Shown: positions 7,773 through 16,281, counted from the first letter of the stretch. The stretch is 44,351 bases of DNA from Gammaproteobacteria bacterium (GCA_012960535.1 DUBB01000002.1:129866-174216), one strand, 5' to 3'. Notes: a model not told the origin generated them from the sequence alone. Program-made: numbers and translations.

Positions 7773-8174
7773 ATGCCTGACTTATCTGCCAAGCAGTTGA
7801 AGCGAGCCCAGCGGTTAGTGAATGAGTGCGAGCATTTTCGTCATCTGGGTAATGTCGATGTCGATATGGCGGTTAAGATCGCCCAGCAACGCTATTTAGT
7901 TTCTTTTGTCGGCTTCAAGTGTAATCTAGTGCGCAAAATCAACGCTGCGGAGCAGCAGAAAACTGATTTTGTTGTTGAGATGACATCGGATCAATGGAGG
8001 CGTTACCTGTTGGCCTGCCGGACACCGGGTGGACCTAACCTGGTCCAGTTCGATAGTAAAGAAGGGGTTGTGCACGCTTCTGATCCTAGGAAAAAACTCA
8101 ATTTTCTTCGTTATCACATTTCCATCCAGGCATTCTTCGAAGCTTATGCCAAGCACGAACTAAGCCTGGCCTAA
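7773..8174 (+). CDS. Small protein, second of the paralogous pair (possible SCP2-like fold)
   Basis: A 133-residue protein paralogous to the preceding one and more basic. Shared features are RYLVSFVGFKCNLVR, a TDFVVEMTSDQW segment and an aromatic C-terminal helix (RYHISIQAFFEAYAK against RYNQNFQDFFDASSR). A cysteine sits at the same position in both (GLDC/GFKC). ATG 7773 follows GGAG at 7764-7767 and lies 11 bases after the upstream stop. The pairing of two diverged small proteins with two diverged diiron proteins suggests a hetero-oligomer in which each component has a partner. No function is known to me. Confidence 0.7.
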   Translation: MPDLSAKQLKRAQRLVNECEHFRHLGNVDVDMAVKIAQQRYLVSFVGFKCNLVRKINAAEQQKTDFVVEMTSDQWRRYLLACRTPGGPNLVQFDSKEGVVHASDPRKKLNFLRYHISIQAFFEAYAKHELSLA

Positions 8175-8450
8175 ATGCCTATATATGAATATCTTTGCAG
8201 TTCCTGCAAGAGCCTAACTGACAAATATTATCCGAATACCAATGCGCCCAAGACACTGGTTTGTGCACAGTGTAAAAGCGATGCCCAGAGAATAATCTCT
8301 GGTGCGGTATACCACGCCTCAGAAGCCACTAAAACTTCTAAACTGGATCCCAGGTATGAAAAAATGGTTGACCGGGCAATGCATAACTCGCGGTCAGCAG
8401 ATCCAGACAGGGTGCTCAGAAACCTGAAGCCTTTTCCTAAAAAAAAATAA
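8175..8450 (+). CDS. FmdB-type zinc ribbon protein
   Basis: A 91-residue protein opening MPIYEYLCSSCK with a second CAQCK about 24 residues later, the CxxC-CxxC zinc ribbon of the FmdB/CxxC_CXXC_SSSS family. Unlike the shortest members it has a 45-residue basic tail ending in lysines. The ATG directly follows the TAA of the previous gene with no intervening base, so it is translated as part of the operon. In other operons such proteins accompany amide- or oxygen-utilising enzymes and are thought to regulate or assemble them. Here it may help metal loading or regulation of the diiron complex. Confidence 0.85.
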   Translation: MPIYEYLCSSCKSLTDKYYPNTNAPKTLVCAQCKSDAQRIISGAVYHASEATKTSKLDPRYEKMVDRAMHNSRSADPDRVLRNLKPFPKKK

Positions 8451-8506
8451 GCTTTGATCCGCGAGTGGACTTGAACTGGAACCGGCAATGCGGTCTGTTG
8501 CCTGGC

Positions 8507-10096
8507 TTAGGATACCTTCACTGGTTCACCCAGGCTGGCAGCGCGTTCTAGTCTTGAAGCTTCATCTTTGGGCAAGTGTCTCTGCGCCAGATACATGAAA
8601 ACCAGCGCTGGGATGAGGGTTAACATACAGACCGTGATTGAGTTACGAAGTGATTCCGCTTCGTTTAGTCCACCAGCCTGAAAAGAATCGGAAATAAGAC
8701 CCATAAAGTAAGGTCCTAATGCCAACCCTATAAAAGTGTTGACCAGAATATAATAGGCGCCGGCAATAGCTCGCATGCGAGGCATTACCAGGTCGGCTGC
8801 GGTACTGGGTGGCACACCGCCTGCACAGGCACTCATGATGGTTAAACCAAAGTTGAGCCAGTAAGCGCTCGCCAGGTCATCGCTGTATAACAGCAACAGC
8901 AGCATTGGGATGGTTCCCAGGATTGAGATATAACCGACTACTAATCGGCCACTGGGAAATTTTTGCTTCAGGTAATCGGCAAGGATCCCGCCCAGGGTAA
9001 TACCGATAAATCCACCTGCAGCAGCGCCCATGCCCAGGTACAAGCCAACTTCGGCAACACTGACATCATGGACACGTAGCAGCAGGGGAGCAATCCAGAA
9101 ACCCGCGCCATAACCAACGAAGGCAGTGGCAGGAAATGCCAGCATGGTATAGATAAAGGATTTACAGCGAAACAGCATGCTGAAGGTTGCCGGATCCCGG
9201 GTCTTCAGGGATTGGGCCCAGGAAAAGGTAACGTAGACACCAAATGCAGTGGTAATCCATTGCGCGGTGCTGCCCGTGGCCAGTATCAGTAGCCAGGCTA
9301 TCAGAGCGAAAACCAATGCAGCAGTGAGATTATTGCGCAGTGAGGTTCTGCTGTGAATCAGGTTGAGTAAATTAAGGGGTGGCACGACTGCCATGAGTTC
9401 ATTTCTTAGAACGCTGAAAGGTGCGGGATGTTTCTCGCTGACCAGGCCTTCACTGATTCCTCTGGTGGGCTCGCGCAGCGTTCGAACCCAGATAGCCATG
9501 AGAAGCCCCGGCAGCCCGACCATCATGAATGCAACCTGCCAGCCTTTCAGCCCAAAAGGGGGATTGTTTGGGAAAGTAGTTGCCCAGGTTTCAAGAATAT
9601 AGCCGCCTAGAAATATACCTATGCCCGCGCCGATATAGACACCAGATGCGTAGATAGCAATCACTGTGGCTCGTTTCCGCGGTGGGTAGTAGTCGGACAG
9701 CATGGAGTAGGCTGCCGGTGAGGCACTGGCCTCGCCAATACCCACACCAATACGGCAGGCGGCTAACACACCGAACGATCTGGCCAGGCCAGACGCGGCT
9801 GTCATGACGCTCCAGAAACCAAGGCCGATAGAGATCAGGTTCCGTCTGGTCCAGACATCGGCAAATCGTGCCAGGGGAATACCAAATACTGCATAGAATA
9901 CGGCAAACACAGTGCCGTATAGAAAGCCCATCTGGGCGTCGGTAATCGCTAAATCTGCTTTAATGTCTTCCGCAAGGATTGACAGGATATTCCTGTCAAT
10001 AAAATTGAATATGTAGACCAGGACCAGCACGAACAGAACGTAATGAGGATAAAGGCCATTGGCCTTTGGGGTGGTTTTTTCGGTTTGCTCGCCCAT
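8507..10096 (-). CDS. MFS transporter, Spinster-like
   Basis: A 529-residue polytopic protein of the major facilitator superfamily. The N-terminal half carries YIFNFIDRNILSIL, then the loop 2-3 signature with RFADVWTRRNL and GIGEASASPAAYSMLSDYYPP, typical of Spinster-like bacterial members. A long loop follows the first six helices, and a short cytoplasmic N-terminal tail precedes the first. ATG 10096 has GGAG six bases upstream. It converges with the zinc-ribbon gene across only 56 bases. Spinster relatives in catabolic clusters often carry organic acids or lipophilic substrates; the cargo here is not predictable. Confidence 0.88.
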   Translation of the reverse strand: MGEQTEKTTPKANGLYPHYVLFVLVLVYIFNFIDRNILSILAEDIKADLAITDAQMGFLYGTVFAVFYAVFGIPLARFADVWTRRNLISIGLGFWSVMTAASGLARSFGVLAACRIGVGIGEASASPAAYSMLSDYYPPRKRATVIAIYASGVYIGAGIGIFLGGYILETWATTFPNNPPFGLKGWQVAFMMVGLPGLLMAIWVRTLREPTRGISEGLVSEKHPAPFSVLRNELMAVVPPLNLLNLIHSRTSLRNNLTAALVFALIAWLLILATGSTAQWITTAFGVYVTFSWAQSLKTRDPATFSMLFRCKSFIYTMLAFPATAFVGYGAGFWIAPLLLRVHDVSVAEVGLYLGMGAAAGGFIGITLGGILADYLKQKFPSGRLVVGYISILGTIPMLLLLLYSDDLASAYWLNFGLTIMSACAGGVPPSTAADLVMPRMRAIAGAYYILVNTFIGLALGPYFMGLISDSFQAGGLNEAESLRNSITVCMLTLIPALVFMYLAQRHLPKDEASRLERAASLGEPVKVS

Positions 10097-10276
10097 ACTT
10101 TTCTCCAGCTCTTATGAGACTACCCTATTTAGGTAAAGGAGGTTAGCGCATTATGGTGAATACCTTGAAGAGGCCTGCCTTGTTGTTGTTTTGGTCTATT
10201 AACAGGACGTATGACATGACAGCTGTCCAGGGCGCGGGTTTCCCTTAAAGCCGTTATTTTAAGATAGAGGGTTGTT

Positions 10277-11044
10277 TCAGCAGATTTTATTCATGTGCAG
10301 GTTTGCGCCGGTTTCACGAGCCAGCGATACGATATTGCTTATTGCTTCAGGTGGGGACAGATCGTTGATTTGCAGAAGTATGGGTGTGTCAGGATTCTGG
10401 GATTGAAAACGCAGCATCTGTTGACCCAGTTGCTTCAGGGAAAGTTGCATCCCCTGCCAGGTGATCTGGCCGTCGGCTTGCAACTCCAGGTTGAGGGAAT
10501 CATCTTTCCCACCCATTCTTTTGTCAAAGTTAGGGCCTATTAGTTTTCGGATAAATGTCGCGGTTGCCCAGGGTGAAGAACCCGTAAATTTATCGACGAA
10601 GCGCTGATCAGCGCCGATTTTGGCTCGGTGCGGGCTCCAGGCGGGTGATAACACAGAACCTACCAGAATAAAATCAGTGTCTTCATGCAATACAATGGCT
10701 TTAGCGGTTCCTCCAGGCGCAGCAATGATCATGCGTTGATCTTTGTTTAGGTCACGGCCCATGGTCTGTTTATGGCTGCTGCCGTCTTCATGAAAAAGAT
10801 AGTAATCTGCGGGACCGCCTTCGATTAAGACGTGATAATCATCTGAATACAGCCATTGCACATAGTTAATGGGCACCTCGGTATTTAGCATCATATAAAT
10901 GGCATTGCTGGCAGCGGACTGCTCGCCTGCTGAATTAATCTCGATATCAGAAACCCGGACAAGGCTGAATAGGCCTGCCTCCAGGTTCAGAAATTGCAAG
11001 CCAAGAGACTGGATTAATTCTTTGGCTCGTTGAGTCATTGGCAT
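10277..11044 (-). CDS. Fusion of a Cupin_5 (DUF985) domain with an ExbD/TolR-like periplasmic-type domain
   Basis: A 255-residue protein. Residues of about 5-165 match the Cupin_5/DUF985 pattern: early LGLQFLNLEAGLF, a central SNAIYMMLN, DYHVLIEGGPADYYLF, and a late DFILVGSVLSPAWSP. Residues 180-252 (LNLELQADGQITWQGMQLS, then NPDTPILLQIND) follow the ExbD/TolR C-terminal domain, including the conserved D-G-x-hydrophobic strand and the NPDxPVLI strand. No membrane helix or signal peptide is present, so the ExbD-like part cannot act in a normal TonB motor and should be cytoplasmic. The gene is divergent from the S58 peptidase with a 120-200 base shared promoter region. Both domain calls are by pattern memory. 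Confidence 0.68.
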   Translation of the reverse strand: MPMTQRAKELIQSLGLQFLNLEAGLFSLVRVSDIEINSAGEQSAASNAIYMMLNTEVPINYVQWLYSDDYHVLIEGGPADYYLFHEDGSSHKQTMGRDLNKDQRMIIAAPGGTAKAIVLHEDTDFILVGSVLSPAWSPHRAKIGADQRFVDKFTGSSPWATATFIRKLIGPNFDKRMGGKDDSLNLELQADGQITWQGMQLSLKQLGQQMLRFQSQNPDTPILLQINDLSPPEAISNIVSLARETGANLHMNKIC

Positions 11045-11244
11045 GAAGCCGGAATCCTTTATCTTTTAATTGGATCGCTTCAGCAGTATAGACTAAAGGC
11101 GCGCCACAGGGATATTTCCCAGGTGAGCGAGTACTATGAACTCAGCTCAACCCGCTATCGCTGCAGATGATCGGTTGCCAGCTGCTTGTTATGGGAAATT
11201 TTAGTCAGTATTCTCATGGCTTAGTTGATTCAAGGGTTGTTCAC

Positions 11245-12510
11245 GTGATCAGGTCTTACCTTCTGTTATTGAAGACATTTTTATTGAAAGCATTCTTATT
11301 GAAAGCACTCTTATTGAAGTTGCTTTTGCTGAAAGCGCTTTTATTGGTCTCGTTTTGCCTATGGGCAAAACCTGACAATGGCCAGGCAGAAACGCCTGAG
11401 GACCGGCCCAGAGCCCGGGATATAGGCTTGGTTGTGGGTGTTTTTGATCCCGGGCCTCTCAATGCGATTACCGATGTTGAAGGGGTAAGAGTAGGTCACA
11501 CGACCAAAATTGTCGGTGCAGATATTCGCACCGGTGTCACAGCCATAATTCCAGCACCAGGTAATCTGTATACTCATCCTGTGCCAGCCTGGATTCATGT
11601 CGGAAACGGCTATGGCAAGATGATCGGAGAAACCCAGGTCAGGGAATTCGGTGAAATTGAAACGCCAATTTTACTGACCTGCACCCTTTGCGTATGGAGT
11701 GCAGCCAATGCACTCAAAGAATGGGTCTATCTGCAGCCAGGTATGGGCGAACATACCGTAAACCCTATTGTCGGTGAAACCAATGATGGCTGGGTCAACA
11801 ACATGTGGGCCGATCCGATACAGCGTGAAGAGGTGTTTTACGCGCTCGCTCAGGCGAGCTCAGGCCGTGTAGAGGAGGGCAGCGTTGGCGCGGGTACGGG
11901 AACCCAGGCATTTGGGTACAAAGGGGGTATTGGCACCAGCTCCAGAGTCTTACCCCCATCGCTGGGTGGTTATAAAGTGGGCGTACTGGTGCAGACCAAT
12001 TATGGCGGTATTCTCAGCATTAATGGCGCGCCAGTAGGCCGTGAACTCGGTAAATACCCCTTTAAAGAAAATCTAGTCAAAGCAGAGTTTGCCGGTGACA
12101 GCATCGACGGTTCTATTATGATTGTCGTTGCCACCGATGCCCCGCTGGATGCTAGAAATCTTGATCGATTGGCCCAGCGTTCGATTATGGGGTTGGGCAG
12201 GACCGGATCTTACGCCAGTAATGGTTCGGGAGATTATGTGATTGCGTTTTCTACCCATCCTTCGGCAAGGCGTCCGAGAACAAGTGATCAACCCGTAGCA
12301 ACGCTGTCACTGGTTAATGCATCCATGTCACCTTTGTTTGCGGCTACGGCTGAGGCAACTGAGGAAGCTGTTTACAATGCTATTTTCAAGGCCACCACCG
12401 TGGTCAGTTCCAGAGGCCGTCGTGAGGCTATTCCCATTGAAGACCTCAAGCGTATTTTAGAAAAGTACAATGCGCTTAAATGGGATCAGATAATACCGGC
12501 TGAAGACTGA
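11245..12510 (+). CDS. P1/S58 family aminopeptidase (DmpA/BapA-like), exported
   Basis: A self-cleaving Ntn-type aminopeptidase. The mature part shows ITDVEGVRVGHTT, EGSVGAGTG and DGSIMIVVATDAPL, where the Gly-Ser bond should be cut to free the nucleophilic serine of the beta subunit, and SNGSGDYVIAFST near the end. These enzymes remove N-terminal D-, beta- or ordinary amino acids. The frame is open from ATG 11167, but GTG 11245 is preferred: AAGGG lies eight bases upstream and translation then starts MIRSYLLLLK, a proper signal peptide. That signal peptide is made of five-residue LLLKA-type repeats encoded by a 15-bp tandem array. Length from GTG is 421 residues. Confidence 0.88.
   Translation: MIRSYLLLLKTFLLKAFLLKALLLKLLLLKALLLVSFCLWAKPDNGQAETPEDRPRARDIGLVVGVFDPGPLNAITDVEGVRVGHTTKIVGADIRTGVTAIIPAPGNLYTHPVPAWIHVGNGYGKMIGETQVREFGEIETPILLTCTLCVWSAANALKEWVYLQPGMGEHTVNPIVGETNDGWVNNMWADPIQREEVFYALAQASSGRVEEGSVGAGTGTQAFGYKGGIGTSSRVLPPSLGGYKVGVLVQTNYGGILSINGAPVGRELGKYPFKENLVKAEFAGDSIDGSIMIVVATDAPLDARNLDRLAQRSIMGLGRTGSYASNGSGDYVIAFSTHPSARRPRTSDQPVATLSLVNASMSPLFAATAEATEEAVYNAIFKATTVVSSRGRREAIPIEDLKRILEKYNALKWDQIIPAED
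11266..11355 (+). repeat. 15-bp tandem repeat inside the signal-peptide coding region
   Basis: Six 15-bp units of the form TTATTGAAAGCATTC start at 11266, 11281, 11296, 11311, 11326 and 11341. They stay in frame and encode Leu-Leu-Lys-Ala/Thr-Phe-type pentads. Units 2 and 3 differ by one base; the others have diverged. Copy number changes would lengthen or shorten the signal peptide without a frameshift. Confidence 0.9.
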
Positions 12511-12641
12511 CCTGATAATCCTGACTTAAGCTTTACCCCGGGTTACCGATTGCTATCGGCGCTGCCCCTGGCCGGTTTTTCTTATTGGGTAACTTACCGA
12601 AGAGAGGTCACAAAGCAGATTTTGCTGGAAATGCCTGTCTG

Positions 12642-13139
12642 CTAATCAACAACGCGGATCATATGCTCTAAGGCCTGTAGGTCTGCCTGATATATCTGCT
12701 CCTGTTCGCGCCAGGTCATGCCTAGATGGCGGTAAAACTGTTGGGCATTTTTGTTGCCTGAGTCAACTGAAAGGCGGAGATGATCTGCACCACGTTGCTT
12801 AGCGCAGCGGACAGTTTCAATGATCAGTTGACGCCCGAGGCCAGTACCCCGGCAGGTCGGGTTGACATACAGGTCCTGGATATAGATGCCCAGTTTTCCC
12901 TGCCAGCTCGAAAAATGATAGAAAAACAGGCTAAGTCCCACAGATTTACCTGCCTGTTCTGCAATGAGGCCCTGGAAAGACGGTTGCTCACCAAAACCGT
13001 ACCTCAGGAAGTCGTCAGCAGTGCTGTTGACTTTATTTTTTTCATCAGTTGATTCTGCCAGTGCCAGAACCATGGTATGTAAATCCTTGGCATCTTGCTG
13101 GCAGGCCAGACGGATTGTAACTGGGTTATTCGATAGCAT
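12642..13139 (-). CDS. GNAT N-acetyltransferase, spermidine/thialysine acetyltransferase-like
   Basis: A 165-residue GNAT enzyme that uses acetyl-CoA to acetylate an amine. Signature parts are FFYHFSSWQGKLGIYIQDLYV and RGTGLGRQLI, the pyrophosphate-binding loop, followed by VDSGNKNAQQFYRHLGM. The SSWQGKxGIYIxDLYV block resembles spermidine/spermine and thialysine acetyltransferases. The frame is open upstream to 13208, but that extension overlaps the DUF35 gene and lacks homology, so ATG 13139 is chosen. The start overlaps the end of the DUF35 gene by 14 bases, indicating translational coupling in a minus-strand operon with the thiolase. Confidence 0.88.
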   Translation of the reverse strand: MLSNNPVTIRLACQQDAKDLHTMVLALAESTDEKNKVNSTADDFLRYGFGEQPSFQGLIAEQAGKSVGLSLFFYHFSSWQGKLGIYIQDLYVNPTCRGTGLGRQLIIETVRCAKQRGADHLRLSVDSGNKNAQQFYRHLGMTWREQEQIYQADLQALEHMIRVVD

Positions 13140-13647
13140 AGCGCCAGGGTTTTTCGGGTTGTTTGGCCTGCTCATCGAGAGTAAACAAGGGGATGGAAAC
13201 GTGTTCATCGATGTCCTTGTAGACGATTCGAAGCCGACTACCGATACCCACCTGCCTAATCATCTCTGGCGTTGCCATCTGGCCATCGCTGCTCACCAGG
13301 TTGGCCGTCATACGCAAGCCGTCATAGGCGCCCGGTAGACCTTTCTGGGTATCCAGTTCCACAAGCAGTAACAGGTAGGGAACATGCTGGCGGAAAGCGC
13401 CCTGGATGGCGTGATGAACCTCGCCGTAGGAGTAAACCGTGCCTTTGCCTTCAACTGGCGTCCAGGTTGCATCCGGGCTGGCACAGAACGGGCAGGCAGT
13501 CGTTGCCGGATAGCGGAGCAGATTGCAATCATTGCATTGTTGCAGGTGCAGATCGTGCTTAGCGCAATAACCGAAGAAGGCTCTGTTTTCATGATCCAGT
13601 GCATCTATCTTCACCGGCATTCCGAGGTGTTCGTTGGGAAAGGACAT
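13126..13647 (-). CDS. DUF35 OB-fold/zinc-ribbon acyl-CoA-associated protein
   Basis: A 173-residue protein of the DUF35 family: an N-terminal rubredoxin-like zinc ribbon with CNDCNLLRYP and CPFC, then an OB fold (GKGTVYSYGEVHH, VPYLLLLVELD). Such proteins partner with thiolase-like lipid-transfer proteins, as in steroid side-chain cleavage by Ltp2-ChsH2. Here the thiolase-like gene lies directly upstream with 10 bases between them, the same arrangement. ATG 13647 follows AGGAG and is preferred over the longer open frame to 13710, which would run into the thiolase gene. Confidence 0.9.
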   Translation of the reverse strand: MSFPNEHLGMPVKIDALDHENRAFFGYCAKHDLHLQQCNDCNLLRYPATTACPFCASPDATWTPVEGKGTVYSYGEVHHAIQGAFRQHVPYLLLLVELDTQKGLPGAYDGLRMTANLVSSDGQMATPEMIRQVGIGSRLRIVYKDIDEHVSIPLFTLDEQAKQPEKPWRYAIE

Positions 13648-13657
13648 CCTGAATCTC

Positions 13658-14917
13658 CTAGTTTTTTGCCATGACCATCGCTGAGCCGAGGCCTGGTGTA
13701 CCCCAGCCAAGGTTAGCGGTTAGTTCGACATCTCGCACCTGCCTGCAGCCACCTTCGCTATAATCAAAGCTGTGCACCCGCTTGCCATCTGAGCCCATGG
13801 GGCAACTGTCGTCCACATCGCCTCTTAACTGGCGAACGTTTTCGATAACCATGTTAATGCCATGCGTGTAGCCCTCACACAGGTGCCCACCGCTGGTATT
13901 GTTTGGCCGTTTACCGCCAAGGCGGATAGTGCCATCAGATACATAGGCGCCACCTTCGCCTTTTTTGCAGAAGCCATAGTCTTCCAATTGCATCATGCTG
14001 GTAAAGGTAAAAGCATCATAAGAACCGGTGACGTCGATGTCTTCCGGGCCCACGCCAGCATTTGGCCATAGGATATCTTTGGCGTAGTGTCCGGCCACCG
14101 TTGAGATCGGACCCGACTGGTAATGCATGTCTGGCCGGGGTTTACAACAGCGGCCAACCACAGACTGGATTACAGCGGGGCTGTGCTTACAGTCCCGAGC
14201 CCTATCAGTACGGGTTACGATGAGTGCAGTGCCGTTGTCGGTTTCCACGCAGCAGTCGAGCAGGTGCAAAGGTTTGACTATCATTCTAGAGCTTAAAACG
14301 TCGTCAACGCTGACGCGTTTCTGGTAGTAGGCTTTGGGGTTGTTAGATGCGTGTTCCGAGTGAATGGCCTTAACTGCGGCTACCTGCTCCGGGGTTGTGC
14401 CGTAGTCATACATGTGTCGCATAAATGACTGGCAGAACATCTGCCCGGCGCTCATCAGGCCATAACCCCGGCTGAATAGTGAGCCGCCATTGAGTGGCCG
14501 GACAGCACCCCGGTCTCCCGTACCGCCGATACGTACCTGGCTGTAACCATTCATAGCGCGAAATATTGCCACGGTGTTGCACATGCCCGCTTCTATTACA
14601 CCCATGGCGATGCCAATCAGGGCTTCAATGCTCGAGCCGCCGCCATAGACATCCATATAAAAATTGGGACGAATGCCGAGTTCGCCAGCAATATTAGGCG
14701 TGAAGGTTGAGTCGTTAAAACTATAGGACAGCATGCCATCGACATCTCCTGGTTTCAGTCCGGCATCCTGCATGGCTTTTCGTACGGCCTCGGTACCCAG
14801 TGCTTTGGTGGTTCGGCCAGATCCTCTGACATAGCCGGTCTCACCAATTCCAGCAATGGCATACTTCCCTCTGAGGAACTTGTTGCTGGTCGCATCAATA
14901 TCGTTTTTTTGCGTCAT
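13658..14917 (-). CDS. Thiolase-like lipid-transfer protein (Ltp2/SCP-x type), probable aldolase or thiolase
   Basis: A 419-residue non-canonical thiolase. Recognisable parts are the N-terminal GIGETGYVRGSGRTTKAL, the GGGSSIEALIGIAMGVIEAG segment, the YDAFTFTSMMQLEDYGFC block resembling the catalytic-tyrosine region of Ltp2-type aldolases, and NTSGGHLCEGYTHG replacing the normal thiolase histidine/cysteine region. The usual active-site cysteine of degradative thiolases is not evident. With its DUF35 partner it probably cleaves a beta-hydroxyacyl-CoA or beta-ketoacyl-CoA side chain by a retro-aldol or thiolytic route. The open frame extends to 15079, but homology begins after ATG 14917, which has AGGAT upstream. 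Confidence 0.87.
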   Translation of the reverse strand: MTQKNDIDATSNKFLRGKYAIAGIGETGYVRGSGRTTKALGTEAVRKAMQDAGLKPGDVDGMLSYSFNDSTFTPNIAGELGIRPNFYMDVYGGGSSIEALIGIAMGVIEAGMCNTVAIFRAMNGYSQVRIGGTGDRGAVRPLNGGSLFSRGYGLMSAGQMFCQSFMRHMYDYGTTPEQVAAVKAIHSEHASNNPKAYYQKRVSVDDVLSSRMIVKPLHLLDCCVETDNGTALIVTRTDRARDCKHSPAVIQSVVGRCCKPRPDMHYQSGPISTVAGHYAKDILWPNAGVGPEDIDVTGSYDAFTFTSMMQLEDYGFCKKGEGGAYVSDGTIRLGGKRPNNTSGGHLCEGYTHGINMVIENVRQLRGDVDDSCPMGSDGKRVHSFDYSEGGCRQVRDVELTANLGWGTPGLGSAMVMAKN

Positions 14918-15147
14918 GGCATTATCCTGAACTTGTCTACAAAAAATAAGTTTCAAAATAGTTAAGCAAATTGGCCATGGATTGGCAACGATGCCGACGC
15001 GTGACATAACAACAGGGGCAATCAGCCAAGGATAAGACGTGTATTTGCCGGCAGTCCAGGACCCATAGCCTTGCTGCACCTGTGTTCGCGGGGTTTACGA
15101 TGAGTCAGCTCACTTTACGACGAGGAAGGTGGTTACCTGGCAGTATT

Positions 15148-16281
15148 TCAGGGTGCGGCACATTTCTTTATGACCAGGCTGCCAATTGAGTAGCCAGCGC
15201 CAAATGAGCAGATCACACCGATATCACCTTCCTGCAGATCCTTGTGGTGCAGGTTAAAGGCAATAAGGGAGCCGGCGGAGGCGGTATTTGCATATTCATC
15301 CAGGACGATGGGTGCCTCCTCAGCGGTCGCTTGCCTGCCCAGGATTCGCTTGCTGATCAGCAGGTTCATATTCAGGTTGGCCTGATGCAGCCACCAGCGT
15401 TTCAAATCACTGGGCGTCAATTGTAATTCTTCCAGGTGATCGATGATGTGTTTTGCTGCCATCGGGCATACTTCTTTGAAAACGCTGCGGCCTTCCTGAT
15501 GGAAATATTTATCTGCACCGTAAGGGTCGGCGTCGGTTGAATTGGTGATATAGCCGAAATTAGATCGAATGTTGTTAGAATAATGCGTAATCGCCCTGGT
15601 ACCAAGAATTTCGTAGCTGTGTTCAGACTTACAGGTATCGGTAGATTCGACCACGGTCGCAGTAGATACGTCCCCAAAGATAAAATGGCTGTCTCTGTCG
15701 TGATAATTGACCTGTGGGGAGGTGAGTTCCGGGTTGACGATCAGTACACATTTTGCAGTACCGGCGCTGACCATCTCATAGGCTCTTTGCAGGGCAAAGG
15801 TTGCAGCAGAGCAGGCCACCAGCATATCAAAACCAAACCCGGTTATACCCAGCTCGTTCTGAACTTCGATAGCGATGGCTGGATAATAGCGTTCTGTATA
15901 GGCACAGCTGACGATCACGGCATCAATCTCCGAGGCCGGCTTGTTTGCCTCTTTAAGGGCGATTCTGGCAGCATTCAGTGCTATCTCTGCCTGGTGCGAA
16001 AGCTCGCCTTCTTTTCTTTCCGGGATCTTCGGCCGCATACGGTCAATATCAAGGATGCCGTCCTTTACGTAGGCATAACGGGCTTTGATGCCTGAGGCTT
16101 TTTCGATAAATTCGGCCGAAGAGAACGGTTTCGCTTCTATCGTACCTTGTTCAATTTTCTCTGCGTGGTGCTGATTAAACTTCGCGGCATAGCCGTTGTA
16201 GGCTTCTACCAGTTCCTCGTTTGTGATGACGTGGGAAGGCTTCCATAAACCGGAACCGCTAATTACGATTTTTGCTGTCAA
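15148..16281 (-). CDS. Beta-ketoacyl synthase III (FabH-like, resembling Pseudomonas PA3286)
   Basis: A 377-residue KAS III. The catalytic triad is visible as Cys in VACSAAT, His in LHQANLNMN and Asn in EYANTASAG. A long N-terminal part (ITNEELVEAYNGYAAKF, SSAEFIEKASGI) and FDMLVACSAATF resemble Pseudomonas aeruginosa PA3286, which condenses a beta-oxidation-derived acyl-CoA with malonyl-ACP and so shunts degradation products to synthesis. The start codon is TTG 16281 with GGGAA seven bases upstream; no nearby ATG fits. It sits behind the GPH transporter and ahead of the thiolase on the same strand, with gaps of over 200 bases. Confidence 0.88.
   Translation of the reverse strand: MTAKIVISGSGLWKPSHVITNEELVEAYNGYAAKFNQHHAEKIEQGTIEAKPFSSAEFIEKASGIKARYAYVKDGILDIDRMRPKIPERKEGELSHQAEIALNAARIALKEANKPASEIDAVIVSCAYTERYYPAIAIEVQNELGITGFGFDMLVACSAATFALQRAYEMVSAGTAKCVLIVNPELTSPQVNYHDRDSHFIFGDVSTATVVESTDTCKSEHSYEILGTRAITHYSNNIRSNFGYITNSTDADPYGADKYFHQEGRSVFKEVCPMAAKHIIDHLEELQLTPSDLKRWWLHQANLNMNLLISKRILGRQATAEEAPIVLDEYANTASAGSLIAFNLHHKDLQEGDIGVICSFGAGYSIGSLVIKKCAAP

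Noticed and set aside
13658..15079. Long N-terminal form of the thiolase
   Set aside because: The first 54 residues are not thiolase-like; ATG 14917 has a ribosome binding site and matches the family start.
15583..16095. 170-aa plus-strand ORF
   Set aside because: It is the antisense shadow of the KAS III gene, whose catalytic motifs are clear.
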